From positions 4,092,001-4,156,000 of the forward strand of contig CAWJDO010000002.1 in NCBI GenBank assembly GCA_963841635.1: DNA of 64,000 bases, read 5' to 3'. The position numbers and the translations under genes are program-made. Shown piece after piece: positions 1-8,990 of this stretch (positions within the stretch are counted from its first letter, which is position 1; the number at the start of each line of letters is the position of its first letter). This DNA comes from DASWZN01 sp963841635 (GTDB lineage: Bacteria; Acidobacteriota; Terriglobia; Bryobacterales; Bryobacteraceae). The notes beneath the pieces were generated by a model that ran no database searches, was not told where the DNA came from, and worked only from the letters and a program-made list of their open reading frames with translations.

Positions 1-22
1 ATGTCTCTGGGCTCCCTTTAGA

Positions 23-48
23 CCGCTCCCTCGCGGTCGCGGCTCGGT
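23..48 (-). repeat. Short dispersed GC-rich repeat (CCGCGACCGTCAGGGAGCGG family)
   Basis: A CCGCTCCCTCGCGGTCGC core, the minus-strand form of a motif that recurs at 23178-23203, 23268-23291, 55136-55164, 56853-56876 and 61562-61590. It lies just downstream of the first gene, at the window edge. No function can be read from it. Confidence 0.6.
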
Positions 49-69
49 TCCGAACCGCGCGCGTCAGCA

Positions 70-918
70 CTAGCGGTGGTCGGGCGCCGCCTGTTGGGCC
101 TGGACGAAGGCCGCGGTGTTCGCGATCTCCTGTTTGAGGCTGTCTTGCTCTGCCGAGTCCGCCAACTTTCGCAGCAGGAGAAGGGTCGCTGAAGGGTCCT
201 TCTCGCCCTGTGGGATGCGGTCCGGCGTTTCGAACGCGGCATGGATGATGGAGAGCACGTTGCGCGCCTCGTCGCCGGTCAACACGTCTTCGCCGATCAG
301 GCTTTGGATCTGGGCCGCAGCGCGGCCGCCAAGCTGACCCTTTCGAAGCGTTTTGGCGCTGCCTGGCGGACCCGTGATGAGACTCCCCATGAACTCCGTT
401 CGAACCTGCTCCGCGGTCATAGCCGACCGTATGCGCCCAGGGACGATGCGGCCATCCGGCGTGCGGAAAGGTTCCGTGTCGGATGCTGTAGCGAAGGTCC
501 TGGTTCCTTCCGCGGTGTCACAGGTCTCGGCCCTTGCGAGGCTCATGAGGGAAAGCATGTGCTGCCCGCTCTCGAGACACGGCGCAGCGACTGAGAAATG
601 GATGAGCGGGTTGGCGACCCTGCCACCGACGGTCCAGACCTCGCGCCAATCGCCGAAGTCGCGCTTCTCGAACTGGCCGGTGGTGGACCATCGCCCGTCG
701 CTATCGGTGCGACCGATGACAGGCCCCCAGTCCGTCCTTCCGTTCATCGTCGTTCTGACGCTGACGGGTTGGCCGGCCGTCCCGGTAACGACAATCTCAA
801 AGCGATCGCCAATCTGAAGATCGGGGGCGGCGGGGCGCGTCGCATTCGCGATCCGCACGGCGGGATTTTGGGCGGCCACGGCCAGGCCGACAACTCCCAA
901 AAGAAGCAGAATCCGCAT
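70..918 (-). CDS. Exported protein of unknown function
   Basis: A 282-residue protein with a clear Sec signal peptide (hydrophobic residues 4-16, AVAAQ cleavage-like site). The first 100 mature residues are rich in short polar/hydrophobic alternations, consistent with a beta-sandwich. The C-terminal half is more helical. I do not recognise a family. ATG at 918 is preferred over the in-frame GTG three bases upstream because a GGAGG lies four bases before the ATG and only one before the GTG. It is divergent from the gene at 1120, with a palindromic repeat in between. Likely periplasmic or secreted. Confidence 0.75.
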   Translation of the reverse strand: MRILLLLGVVGLAVAAQNPAVRIANATRPAAPDLQIGDRFEIVVTGTAGQPVSVRTTMNGRTDWGPVIGRTDSDGRWSTTGQFEKRDFGDWREVWTVGGRVANPLIHFSVAAPCLESGQHMLSLMSLARAETCDTAEGTRTFATASDTEPFRTPDGRIVPGRIRSAMTAEQVRTEFMGSLITGPPGSAKTLRKGQLGGRAAAQIQSLIGEDVLTGDEARNVLSIIHAAFETPDRIPQGEKDPSATLLLLRKLADSAEQDSLKQEIANTAAFVQAQQAAPDHR

Positions 919-957
919 CACGCCTCCGGATCAACTCGATTCTAGCGTAGTGTGCCG

Positions 958-1061
958 CACATTTCGAGCGGTATAACTGGCAGAAGACCAGCGGTGGGAC
1001 AGGCACGAATTTCGCAAGTGCGACGAAATTCGAGCCAGTCCCGGGTTTGCCGCCAATTCCG
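958..1061. repeat. Palindromic intergenic repeat, copy 1 (GGGACAGGC...AATTTCG family)
   Basis: Arms 996-1014 and 1024-1042 are 19-nt inverted repeats with two mismatches around a 9-nt loop, containing CGAATTTCG / CGAAATTCG. A second copy of the whole roughly 104-nt unit, with the same flanks, occurs at about 55020-55123. It occupies the spacer between two divergent genes, so it could act as a REP-like element or terminator. It is not coding: the in-frame extension of the next gene through it has no independent support. Confidence 0.8.
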
Positions 1062-1119
1062 ATGCCTGAAGGAATCTGCGACGCACTACACTAACAGTCG
1101 CGCTAACATAGTCAGCGGG

Positions 1120-2079
1120 ATGAACTACCTTCTATTGGGTGTGATGCTGATGACCACCAACGCTTTCGGCGTGACCATCGAAAAAGTCGCTTATGCAGGC
1201 TGGCCGAACTGCTATCGCATGACCAACGGAGACGTCGAGTTGATCGTCACCAGTGACGTCGGCCCGCGCGTGATCCGCTATGGCTTCATCGGCGGACAGA
1301 ATCTCTTCGCGGAGTTCACGGCGCAACTGGGCCACTCCGGCGAGGCCGAATGGCAGGCTCGCGGCGGCCACCGCATCTGGGTCGGCCCCGAAGCCGTGCC
1401 CATGTCCTACGCCCTCGATAACGTCCCCGTTCAGGTCGTCGTCGGCACGGACACACTCGAGCTTACCGAGCCGGTCGAAAAGGAAACCGGCTTCCAGAAG
1501 ACGATGCGCATTCGCCTCGCCGCCTCCGGCTCCGGGGTCGAGGTGAGCCAGAGCATCAGGAATACCAACGACTCGGCTCGAAAGATCGCCTCGTGGGCGC
1601 TCACCATGATGGCGCCGGGCGGCACGGCGGTCACCGGATTTCCTCCGCGCGGCACGCATCCGAAAATGCTCGGGCCCACCAATCCGCTGGTCATGTGGGG
1701 CTACACGAACTTCAGCGACCCGCGCTGGAAGTTGACCGAGAAATACGTGATCCTGCGCCAGGACCCGAAGGCGACCGTGCCCGTCAAAGTAGGACTGTGG
1801 AACAAGGACACGTGGGAGGCTTATCTGCTGGGCTCGGACCTGTTCGTCAAGTCCACCACTGCCCTGGCCGGCCCGGAGGCCTATCCCGACATGGGCTGCT
1901 CGCTCGAAACCTTCACCAACGGTGCGTTCCTCGAGATGGAGACGCTCGGCCCGCTCGAGTCGGTGGCTCCTGGCCAGAGCATCGGCCACACCGAACACTG
2001 GTCGCTCCACAAAAACGTCCACGTTGCGGACTGGACCGATGCGGAGCTAGACCGAGTGGTGGCGTCGAAAATCAAGTAG
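1120..2079 (+). CDS. DUF4380-like secreted protein (galactose-mutarotase-like fold)
   Basis: A 319-residue protein with an N-terminal hydrophobic signal (about residues 1-17). It is followed by a region resembling DUF4380: VELIVTSDVGPRV near residue 35, a GGHRIW motif near residue 85, and a C-terminal GHTEHWSL segment. Members are predicted to have the aldose-1-epimerase beta-sandwich. ATG 1120 is chosen because the longer open frame from 952 reads through a palindromic intergenic repeat. It lies 19 bp upstream of a Tat-exported glycoside hydrolase in the same direction, so a shared role in sugar handling in the envelope is plausible. Substrate is unknown. Confidence 0.7.
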   Translation: MNYLLLGVMLMTTNAFGVTIEKVAYAGWPNCYRMTNGDVELIVTSDVGPRVIRYGFIGGQNLFAEFTAQLGHSGEAEWQARGGHRIWVGPEAVPMSYALDNVPVQVVVGTDTLELTEPVEKETGFQKTMRIRLAASGSGVEVSQSIRNTNDSARKIASWALTMMAPGGTAVTGFPPRGTHPKMLGPTNPLVMWGYTNFSDPRWKLTEKYVILRQDPKATVPVKVGLWNKDTWEAYLLGSDLFVKSTTALAGPEAYPDMGCSLETFTNGAFLEMETLGPLESVAPGQSIGHTEHWSLHKNVHVADWTDAELDRVVASKIK

Positions 2080-2098
2080 AGACTGCCGGGAGGCGGAG

Positions 2099-3427
2099 AT
2101 GACGACGCGGCGCGAGCTTCTGGCGACGTCCCTGGGAGCGATCACCGCCTTGGGTGCGGCTGGTCAGCAGAAACCGGCGGGACTTCGATTTGGCGTGAAC
2201 TACGTTCCCAGCAACCGCTGGTGGTTCTGCTGGCAGGATTGGGACTCGGCAGCGATTGCGGCGGACTTGCGGGCGGTGGCCGACCTGGGGATGGACCACG
2301 TCCGCATCCAATGCCTCTGGCCGATGATTCAGCCGGGCCCGAATTACGTCAGCGATACGATTCTCGGCAGGCTGCGCGATCTTCTGGACTGCGCGGATCG
2401 GGCTGGTCTCGATGTTGAAGTGACGGTGCTGAACGGCTGGATGAGCGGTTACTCGTTCATGCCGGTGTGGGTGAAACCGCTGCTCGACGCGTGCGGGGAC
2501 GATAAGGGCAACGTCTTCGTGGACCCGGAGGTTGTGGCGGCGGAGAAGCTGCTGTTTCGCCGCATCGCAGAGACTTGCGGAAACCATCGCCGCTTTCTCG
2601 GCTTCGACATAGGCAACGAGCTGGGCGTGCTGCAGGGCATCAACAATCCTGTCGGCCAGCCGCAGGCGGATGCGTGGGCCTCGCAGATTCTGGGCCATTG
2701 CGACACGGTAGCGCCCGGCCGGTTCCACGTGAACGGCGTGGACCACCAGCACTGGTTCGCCGATTTCGGTTTCAGCCGTGAGAACCTGGCCACTCGCGGG
2801 CATGCTTCGGTGGTGCACTCCTATGGGGTTTTCACCGGAGCCTTCGCGCACTATGGCGGCAAGGGCGCCGGGTCGCTGCATCTGGCCGAGTACATGGCCG
2901 AACTGGCGTTTGCGTACCACCGCGATCCGGCGCGGCGCGTGTGGGTGGAGGAAACGGGCGTGGTGCCGGACGAGTACATCGCCGCGGACTACATGCCTGA
3001 ATACATGGAGCACCTGGTGCGCCATGCCGTGAGCACGGAGAAACTGTGGGGCATCACGTGGTGGTGCTCGCACGACTTCGACCCGGCCATCAAGGGCTTC
3101 GACAAAATGGAGTACCAACTGGGGCTGCTCGATCGCGCCGGCCGGCCGAAGCCGCTAGGACGCAGGTTTTCCGGTCTGGCGAAGGAGTTGCGAGGAACGC
3201 CCCAGACGGGCGGACGGCGGGCGACGGCGCTGGTGATTCCCGACCGCGGGCTGTCGGCTAAGACCTGGCCGCCGGACTGGAGCTGGGCCACGCCGTTCAT
3301 GAAGCTGGTGGAGCGGGGCAAGAAGCCGTGCATCGTCCTGGCCAGCCGGGCGGCGGACGAGAACTATCTGCGCCAGCGCGGGATCACCGAGTTGGTTCCG
3401 CTGGCGGAGGCGGCGCGAGGCCTATGA
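2099..3427 (+). CDS. Tat-exported clan-A glycoside hydrolase (GH5-like)
   Basis: A 442-residue protein. The N-terminus carries a twin-arginine pattern (TTRRELL, residues 2-8) and a short hydrophobic stretch. The body looks like a TIM-barrel retaining glycosidase of clan GH-A: IGNELG around Glu174 fits the acid/base position at the end of strand 4, and VEETG with Glu284 fits the nucleophile at strand 7. WWFCWQDW near residue 41 adds substrate-binding-type aromatics. The closest general description is GH5-like; the family and substrate cannot be set from sequence alone. The C-terminal ~70 residues look like an extension. It follows the DUF4380-like gene by 19 bp and is followed by a terminator-like hairpin. 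Confidence 0.75.
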   Translation: MTTRRELLATSLGAITALGAAGQQKPAGLRFGVNYVPSNRWWFCWQDWDSAAIAADLRAVADLGMDHVRIQCLWPMIQPGPNYVSDTILGRLRDLLDCADRAGLDVEVTVLNGWMSGYSFMPVWVKPLLDACGDDKGNVFVDPEVVAAEKLLFRRIAETCGNHRRFLGFDIGNELGVLQGINNPVGQPQADAWASQILGHCDTVAPGRFHVNGVDHQHWFADFGFSRENLATRGHASVVHSYGVFTGAFAHYGGKGAGSLHLAEYMAELAFAYHRDPARRVWVEETGVVPDEYIAADYMPEYMEHLVRHAVSTEKLWGITWWCSHDFDPAIKGFDKMEYQLGLLDRAGRPKPLGRRFSGLAKELRGTPQTGGRRATALVIPDRGLSAKTWPPDWSWATPFMKLVERGKKPCIVLASRAADENYLRQRGITELVPLAEAARGL

Positions 3428-3430
3428 GCA

Positions 3431-3455
3431 GGCCCTGACTCGCGGTCAGCCTTTC
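3431..3455 (+). terminator. Terminator-like hairpin after the glycoside hydrolase gene
   Basis: A CTGAC/GTCAG stem extended by GGC/GCC with a short CG-rich loop is followed by TTT. It starts 4 bases after the stop codon at 3427. The T-run is short, so intrinsic termination is likely but not certain. Confidence 0.5.
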
Positions 3456-3500
3456 TGACGAATCGACTCCGCCTACTGGAAGGAACGGGCGCTGTTCGGC

Positions 3501-3734
3501 ATGGGCGGCGGCATCGAGGCGATCCTGGCGATCAACTTCGTGATGACGCTCGCCGTGCTGGTCGGTCTCGAGCAGTTGGTGGCGGGGACGCGTGCGGGGC
3601 AGGTTTTCTCGCTGGTGCTGGCAGCATTCAATGTGCCCGCGTCGAAGGTGGTGTTGGGAGCCACGCTGATGGTTTCACCGGTTCAGGCATGGCAGGCGCG
3701 CCGCGGACTCCTGGGCGCACACGCCCATCGCTAG
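3501..3734 (+). CDS. Small membrane protein, possibly a gene remnant
   Basis: A 77-residue frame with two hydrophobic segments (about residues 5-27 and 36-60) and a basic tail. Codon choice looks coding. The frame is open upstream to the stop at 3456-3458 with no better start; a GGAAGGA lies 17 nt before the ATG, rather far for a ribosome site. It overlaps the end of the convergent 64-aa gene by four bases. It may be a real small membrane protein or the surviving end of a larger one. No family recognised. Confidence 0.35.
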   Translation: MGGGIEAILAINFVMTLAVLVGLEQLVAGTRAGQVFSLVLAAFNVPASKVVLGATLMVSPVQAWQARRGLLGAHAHR

Positions 3735-3925
3735 GCCAAGTTCACGCGCAACGCGGCCAGTCCCGCTTCCATGCGCTGGCGCTCCTCGTAAAGCGCGGCC
3801 GCACGGAGTCGCGACTCAACGCGATCTTCGGCGATGTCGAACTCTGCAGCGAGCTGCATCACCGATTCCCCGTTGCGGAAGAGCCGGTACAGCATCATCG
3901 GAAACGACTCTGCCTGTGCGCCCAT
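3731..3925 (-). CDS. Small helical protein, unknown function
   Basis: A 64-residue protein. Residues about 10-40 resemble a small helix-turn-helix-like segment (FRNGESVMQLAAEFDIAED), followed by a charged helix. ATG 3925 is chosen because upstream sequence in this frame runs into the pgk coding region. It follows pgk by 55 bp on the same strand and is probably the last gene of that operon. Its size and the xxLAxxF(D/N)I pattern resemble small DUF433-type or antitoxin-like helical proteins, but this is only a resemblance. Confidence 0.5.
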   Translation of the reverse strand: MGAQAESFPMMLYRLFRNGESVMQLAAEFDIAEDRVESRLRAAALYEERQRMEAGLAALRVNLA

Positions 3926-3980
3926 CTGAGACGTTCCGGCGGGGCAGCCCGGTCCACCGTCTGCCCCGCCGCTCCTCACA

Positions 3981-5150
3981 TTACTTATCGGATAAAGCCG
4001 CCACGCCCGGTAGCTCGATGCCCGACAAGAACTCGAGGGAAGCGCCGCCGCCGGTCGAGATGTGCGAAATCTTATCCGCCACGCCCGCCGACTTGATCGC
4101 CTTTTCCGAATCTCCACCGCCCACCACCGAGAGCGCGCCCGAGGCCGCCACGGCCTTCGCCAGCGCCACGGTGCCCTTGTCGAACGGAGGCTTTTCGAAC
4201 ACCCCCATCGGTCCGTTCCAGATCACGCTTTTGGCCTTTGCGATTTCGATTTCGAACAGCGCGATGGTGCGCGGCCCGATGTCCACTCCGATCATGCCAT
4301 CCGGAATCGTCTCCACGACTCCGAACGGAGCACCCGCCTCGATCTTGTTGACCACGACGTGATCGACAGGCAGCACCAGCTTGGCCCCGGCCTTCTCCAG
4401 GACTTCCTTCGCCAGCGGAATTTTATCCTCCTCCACCAGCGATTTGCCGGTCGGCTTCTCTTGCGCGCGCATGAACGTGTAGGCCATCGCGCCGCCGATC
4501 AGCAGCCGATCGACGATCTTGAGCAGGTTCTCGATCACCTCGATCTTGTCGGACACCTTGGCGCCGCCCAGGATCCCGACGCAGGGCAGCGGCGGATTCT
4601 GTGTCACCTTGCCCAGGTACTCGAGCTCCTTCTCCATCAGCAGCCCCGCGGCGGCCTTGGGGACGAACTGAATCATGCCGACGGTGGAGGCGTGCGCGCG
4701 GTGCGCCGTGCCGAAAGCGTCGTTCACGTAGTAGTCGATGCCTTGCGCCAACTCTTTGGCGAAGGTGGCGTCGTTCTTTTCTTCCTCGGGATGGAAGCGC
4801 AGGTTCTCGAGGAGCAGGATGGACTGGGTGCCGCCCTTCAGCGTCTCGACGTCCGGGCCGATGCAATCCGGAGCCATGAGCACGGGCAGGCCGAGCAACT
4901 CCTGGAGCCGCAGCGCCACGGGCCGCAGGCTCATCTCCGGATTCGGCTTGCCCTTGGGCCGCCCCAGGTGGCTCGCCAGCACCAGCCGCGCGCCCTGTTC
5001 GAGAGCGTACTTGATGGTGGGCAAGGAAGCCTTGATGCGCTTATCGCTGGTGATCTCCTGTCCTCCGGGAGCCAGCGGAACATTGAAGTCGACACGGATG
5101 AAAACGCGCTTGGCGCGCAGGTCCAGATCGCGAATGGATAGCTTTGGCAT
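3981..5150 (-). CDS. pgk: Phosphoglycerate kinase
   Basis: A 389-residue protein of the usual length. It catalyses 1,3-bisphosphoglycerate + ADP <=> 3-phosphoglycerate + ATP in glycolysis, in the cytoplasm. Visible signatures: VFIRVDFNVPL near residue 15, LASHLGRPKG near residue 58, a SILLLENLRFHPEEE segment near residue 110, GGAKVSDKI near residue 195, and the nucleotide-binding GGGDSEKAI near residue 350. Start ATG 5150 lies 24 bp after the stop of the BadF-type kinase, so it is cotranscribed with sugar-handling genes upstream. No GAPDH or triose-phosphate isomerase gene is next to it here. Confidence 0.97.
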   Translation of the reverse strand: MPKLSIRDLDLRAKRVFIRVDFNVPLAPGGQEITSDKRIKASLPTIKYALEQGARLVLASHLGRPKGKPNPEMSLRPVALRLQELLGLPVLMAPDCIGPDVETLKGGTQSILLLENLRFHPEEEKNDATFAKELAQGIDYYVNDAFGTAHRAHASTVGMIQFVPKAAAGLLMEKELEYLGKVTQNPPLPCVGILGGAKVSDKIEVIENLLKIVDRLLIGGAMAYTFMRAQEKPTGKSLVEEDKIPLAKEVLEKAGAKLVLPVDHVVVNKIEAGAPFGVVETIPDGMIGVDIGPRTIALFEIEIAKAKSVIWNGPMGVFEKPPFDKGTVALAKAVAASGALSVVGGGDSEKAIKSAGVADKISHISTGGGASLEFLSGIELPGVAALSDK

Positions 5151-5174
5151 AAAGCTGATCGTAGCACGCGCGCC

Positions 5175-6125
5175 TTATCGCTTCACGTCCGGCACGCCGG
5201 TCAGCCGGGGCGCCATCCCGCACGCCCGGTAGGCCTCCAACAGCGCGCCCCCCGCGGGGGGATAGAGCGGAGGGCCGCACACATTCCCGCGCTCCTGCTC
5301 CACCAGTTCGCGGAACTGGTCGCGCAGACCGGGGCTCCGAAAGACGCCGCCCAGGTGCGCCACCACCGCCCTCTCGCCAGCCGCGAAGAGCTGACGCCGC
5401 ACCGCCGCGGCCAGCAGCGCCAATTCCGATGCCGCCTTGCGCAGGATGCCGGCCGCCACCTGGTCGCCCCCCGCGGCGGCGCGTTCCACCACCGCGCCCA
5501 GGGACGCGATGCGCGGCCGCTGAAACTCGTCCGTGTAGAAGCGATGCAGCAGATCGTTGGCGGACTTCGCGCCGCCCGCCTCCACGAGCATGGCCAGCAG
5601 CTTCGTCGCGGGCCCCCATCCCTCTTCGTACCGCAGAGCCGCCCGCAAGCCCTGACGCGCCAGATCGAAGCCGCTGCCTTCGTCGCCGAAGATGTATCCC
5701 CAGCCGCCCGCGCGCGCGGTCTTGCCGGCCGCGTTTCTGCCGAAGCCGATCGATCCTGTTCCGGCGATCACGATGACGCCGGGGTCGCCGCCCGTGGCTC
5801 CCGCCAGCGCCACTACAGCATCCGTCGTGACGATGAGGCGCTCCGAGCGCACCGTCTGGGCCACGAGTGCCTGCTTGTCCTCGGGACCGCCGCTGAAACC
5901 GAGGCAGGCAGCTTCGAATTGGACTTCGCGGAAATCCACCCCCGCCTGGCGGCAGGCGCCCTCGACGGACTCCTCGACCGCGCGCACCAGCTTCGCCCGG
6001 CCTTCAACGCCCGCAGCGTGATTCGAAGGTCCGGCGGAGCCCGCCCCGGCCACGCGCCCCGTCTCATCGGCGACCAGCGCGATGGTGCTCGATTTCCCGC
6101 CGTCCACACCGAGGAAGAGCTTCAT
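5175..6125 (-). CDS. BadF/BadG-type sugar kinase (N-acetylglucosamine kinase-like)
   Basis: A 316-residue ASKHA-fold ATPase of the BadF/BadG/BcrA/BcrD family, the group that contains bacterial and eukaryotic N-acetylglucosamine kinases. The phosphate-1 loop is GVDGGKSST (residues about 6-14), phosphate-2 is IAGTGSIGFG (about 120-130), and HLGGVFRS near residue 265 fits the adenosine motif. GDEGSGFDLARQGL is a family hallmark. The start at ATG 6125 removes about 120 residues of unrelated upstream open frame that overlaps the glycosyltransferase gene. It begins 14 bp after that gene and ends 24 bp before pgk. Phosphorylation of an amino sugar during wall recycling is likely; substrate not proven. 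Confidence 0.85.
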   Translation of the reverse strand: MKLFLGVDGGKSSTIALVADETGRVAGAGSAGPSNHAAGVEGRAKLVRAVEESVEGACRQAGVDFREVQFEAACLGFSGGPEDKQALVAQTVRSERLIVTTDAVVALAGATGGDPGVIVIAGTGSIGFGRNAAGKTARAGGWGYIFGDEGSGFDLARQGLRAALRYEEGWGPATKLLAMLVEAGGAKSANDLLHRFYTDEFQRPRIASLGAVVERAAAGGDQVAAGILRKAASELALLAAAVRRQLFAAGERAVVAHLGGVFRSPGLRDQFRELVEQERGNVCGPPLYPPAGGALLEAYRACGMAPRLTGVPDVKR

Positions 6126-6139
6126 TGCGTTTGTACCTG

Positions 6140-8311
6140 TCAGTCTACGCGATACAACGTGACGCCGCCGCTCGTGCCCAGTGGCGTCACGCCCCAGTCG
6201 GCGGTTCTCGCGCGCAGGTCCGCGGCCACCGGAAAGGAATCGGGAACCAGGATGTACCCGATGCCCTGGCGCAGCAGTTCGCGCGCGATCAGGCGCCGCG
6301 TCGCCGGCGGCGCGGGGACTATGCTCTCGGCCGGCGGCCCGGCCAGCGGCTGCCAGTTCCCGGTACGGTCGCGTCCTTCGGGGCGCATTTTCTTCGGACC
6401 TGGATCCGCGTCCAGCACGACCGAGTCCACCCGGCGAGGCGCGCCGAAATCCACCTCCACGCACTCCCGACCGCTGAACGGCTGCCAACTCTTCCAGCGC
6501 GTCGCGGGATTGCGGTCGAATGCCATCCAGGCGTCCCAGGGATTTGGGTGCGTAAGCACGCGCCAGCCTGGCTCGCGCGCCAGTTCCCTTGAGCCGTTCA
6601 GCACACGGAACTCGCGGAGGCTGTCGATCTCGCGCACCCGCACCGCGCTCAGTTCCAGCGCTGGAAAACGAAACTCCTGCCGCGCGAGCGGTGCGAGGCC
6701 ACCGCTCACCATCTCAAAAAGGTTGTTGCACTGGGCGCACTCGTAGGTGACCAACACCTCTCGCGCGCAGTAGGCCAGGGGCGGCGAGTCCAGGCCCAGC
6801 ACCTTGGCCTGAGGCGGCACCTCCCGCTCCACCAGGCGCGCCAGTCTGATGCTGGGCATCCAGTATGTCAGGTACCGCTCCTCCGGCTCGATGCGCAGTG
6901 CCGCGGCCACCGGCACCCTGGTGGTGCGCAGCGCGCACTGCCCGGCATAGAACTTGGTGAATCGCGGCCACGACAACGCTGCGTGCGCGCACAGAACCAC
7001 TATCGCCACGGCTTTCCAGCGCATCAGGGTCATCCCCAGCGCCAGCGAGACGAACACGGCTGTCGGGATCAGAAACCGCGTGCCGATGTTGGCCGGATAT
7101 GTCGTGAAGAACACCGCCGCGGCCAGCAGGAGCTGCCGGCCCTGGCGCTTCCACAACGCGGCCACCGCCAGCGGCGCCAGTAGGAACACCGGCCCGAAGA
7201 TTCCCTGCAACTTGTCGCCTTCGACGGTCACTTGAAGAGGAATCTCCCGCCAGTCCGTCACTCCGCCCCAGCGGGCCAGATCGGCGCGATAGGCCTGTTC
7301 GACGGCGATATGGATGTAAGGATTCGGAAACCACTGGTTGTAGAACGGCGCCAGCGGGTTGCCGGTCCAGGTCCAATTTCGGATCATCCACGGTGCGATC
7401 ATCAGCGCCGCGCACGCCGCCACCGCGGCCACGGAACGCAGCGCCGCCGCCCGCTTGGGGTACGACTTCCAGGCCACGAAACCCACCGCATACGGCACTG
7501 CTACTACGGCCGTGTACTTCATCCCATATGCGAACCCGGCCAGCAGGCCGACCAGCACCAGCAGGCGCGGGTGCCGCTCCGCGTCCCAGATCTGGAGCAG
7601 GTAGAACAGGGCGAACAGGACGCAGGCCACGGCCACGTCGATGAACGCGGTGGAGCCATCCCAGTTGACGATCGGACTCAGATAGATCAGCAGCGCCGCC
7701 ACTACCCCAGCCGGCCCGAACCCGAACCGGCGCGCGTAGAGCATCATCCCGAAGGGCAGCGCCGCCAGAAAGGAAAAGTGTACCAACGCCGCCGCCGAGT
7801 GTTTCCCGAAGGCAAACGCGAACAGGTAGAGCAGCTCGGTCCCCTGCGAAAGATACGCGTAGAGGGAAAGCACGTGGCGGAAGCCGTGCGCATTCAGATA
7901 GCGGAGCACCATCCCCAGGTGATATCCGCTGCCATCCGGGCTGATTTCTGGCGCCATCGCGTGGAAGAAGCTCACGTAAGTGAACAGCGCGAAGAGCGCC
8001 CAGAACAGCGCGCGCCAGCCGCGGCTGACGGGCGCGAGCGGCTTGCCCACCGGTTTCCAGGCGCGGCGCCACAAAGCCGCGGCCAGCGCCAGCGCCCCCA
8101 CCGCGAGCAGCACCCCGGGGTAGACCAGGTGCACGGCCGCCAACGCGAATACCAGCATGCTCAGGCAGGCCGAGCCCGCCGCGAAGGCGAAGAACCGCTC
8201 CTCCTGCCAGTAGAACCGCACCCCCAGCGCGCGCACCAGCAGCGTCCCGAGCGCCATCGACACCGTGACGGTGAAGGCCGCCCCGAACAGGATCGCAAGA
8301 ACCTGCGGCAT
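6140..8311 (-). CDS. Multi-pass membrane glycosyltransferase-like protein with C-terminal discoidin-like region
   Basis: A 723-residue protein with about 11-13 hydrophobic segments in the first 480 residues, starting with a transmembrane helix at residues 2-25. The pattern, and an acidic MAPEISPDGSGYHLG loop near residue 125, fit the GT39/ArnT-type (GT-C) glycosyltransferases that use polyprenyl-linked sugar donors. After about residue 555 a soluble region NPWDAWMAFDRNPATRWKSW resembles an F5/8 type C (discoidin) carbohydrate-binding fold. A short C-terminal domain follows (RRLIARELLRQGIGYILVP). Its ATG overlaps the nth stop by one base (TGATG), so translation is coupled. Acceptor unknown. 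Confidence 0.7.
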   Translation of the reverse strand: MPQVLAILFGAAFTVTVSMALGTLLVRALGVRFYWQEERFFAFAAGSACLSMLVFALAAVHLVYPGVLLAVGALALAAALWRRAWKPVGKPLAPVSRGWRALFWALFALFTYVSFFHAMAPEISPDGSGYHLGMVLRYLNAHGFRHVLSLYAYLSQGTELLYLFAFAFGKHSAAALVHFSFLAALPFGMMLYARRFGFGPAGVVAALLIYLSPIVNWDGSTAFIDVAVACVLFALFYLLQIWDAERHPRLLVLVGLLAGFAYGMKYTAVVAVPYAVGFVAWKSYPKRAAALRSVAAVAACAALMIAPWMIRNWTWTGNPLAPFYNQWFPNPYIHIAVEQAYRADLARWGGVTDWREIPLQVTVEGDKLQGIFGPVFLLAPLAVAALWKRQGRQLLLAAAVFFTTYPANIGTRFLIPTAVFVSLALGMTLMRWKAVAIVVLCAHAALSWPRFTKFYAGQCALRTTRVPVAAALRIEPEERYLTYWMPSIRLARLVEREVPPQAKVLGLDSPPLAYCAREVLVTYECAQCNNLFEMVSGGLAPLARQEFRFPALELSAVRVREIDSLREFRVLNGSRELAREPGWRVLTHPNPWDAWMAFDRNPATRWKSWQPFSGRECVEVDFGAPRRVDSVVLDADPGPKKMRPEGRDRTGNWQPLAGPPAESIVPAPPATRRLIARELLRQGIGYILVPDSFPVAADLRARTADWGVTPLGTSGGVTLYRVD

Positions 8312-8982
8312 CAGTCAGTCTTGTCTTTGGAGTAGCAGAGTGAATCGAGGGGGCACTCGGCGCAGCGCGGCTTGCGGGCTACGCACATTGCCCGGCCGTG
8401 ATAGATCAGCTGCAATCCGAAGTCTCTCCAGCGCTCGCGCGGCACGATCTTCATGAGGTCCTGCTCGATCTTCACCGGGTCTGAGTTCCGGGTGAGGTCG
8501 AGGCGCTGCGATAGCCGCTGGACATGGGTGTCCACCACGATGCCGCTCGCTATGCCGAAAAAGCCGCCAAGCACCACATTGGCCGTTTTGCGCGCCGCCC
8601 CGGGAACGGTGAGCAGCTCCTCCATCGTGTTCGGCACCTTGCCGCCGTAATCCGCCAGAATCTTCTTCGCCGCGCCGATGACCGAGCGGGCCTTGTTGTT
8701 GAAGAAGCCGGTGCGGCGGAGGTCCTGCGCCATCTCCGTCTGGTTGGCGTGGGCGAAATCCGTCATCGTGGGGTACTTGGCGAACAGGCCCGGCGTGACC
8801 TCATTCACCACCTTGTCGGTGCACTGCGCGGAGAGGATGGTGGCCACCAGCAGTTCCCACGCGTCGCGGTGGACCAGGGGAATCGCGGGGTTCGGATAGG
8901 TCTTGTCCAGGATCCGGAGGATCTTCGCGATCCGCTCCTTCCGTTCGGCAACCGTTCGCGGACGCTTCACGCCGTTTTTCAC
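8311..8982 (-). CDS. nth: Endonuclease III (DNA glycosylase/AP lyase)
   Basis: A 223-residue enzyme that removes oxidised pyrimidines and cleaves at the abasic site. The helix-hairpin-helix LLTVPGAARKTANVVL carries the catalytic Lys. VDTHVQRLSQRL carries the conserved Asp. The [4Fe-4S] cluster ligands follow the C-x6-C-x2-C-x5-C spacing (CVARKPRCAECPLDSLC) near the end. LLVATILSAQCTDKVVN is the typical N-terminal helix. It starts 9 bp upstream-side of the zinc-ribbon gene's stop and overlaps the next gene by one base, so it is part of the 9713-to-3731 operon. Confidence 0.96.
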   Translation of the reverse strand: MKNGVKRPRTVAERKERIAKILRILDKTYPNPAIPLVHRDAWELLVATILSAQCTDKVVNEVTPGLFAKYPTMTDFAHANQTEMAQDLRRTGFFNNKARSVIGAAKKILADYGGKVPNTMEELLTVPGAARKTANVVLGGFFGIASGIVVDTHVQRLSQRLDLTRNSDPVKIEQDLMKIVPRERWRDFGLQLIYHGRAMCVARKPRCAECPLDSLCYSKDKTD

Positions 8983-8990
8983 GCCGCCCC

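Noticed and set aside
1..242. A 74-codon minus-strand frame ending SRDREGAV
   Set aside because: It shadows the first gene and its tail is repeat-coded.
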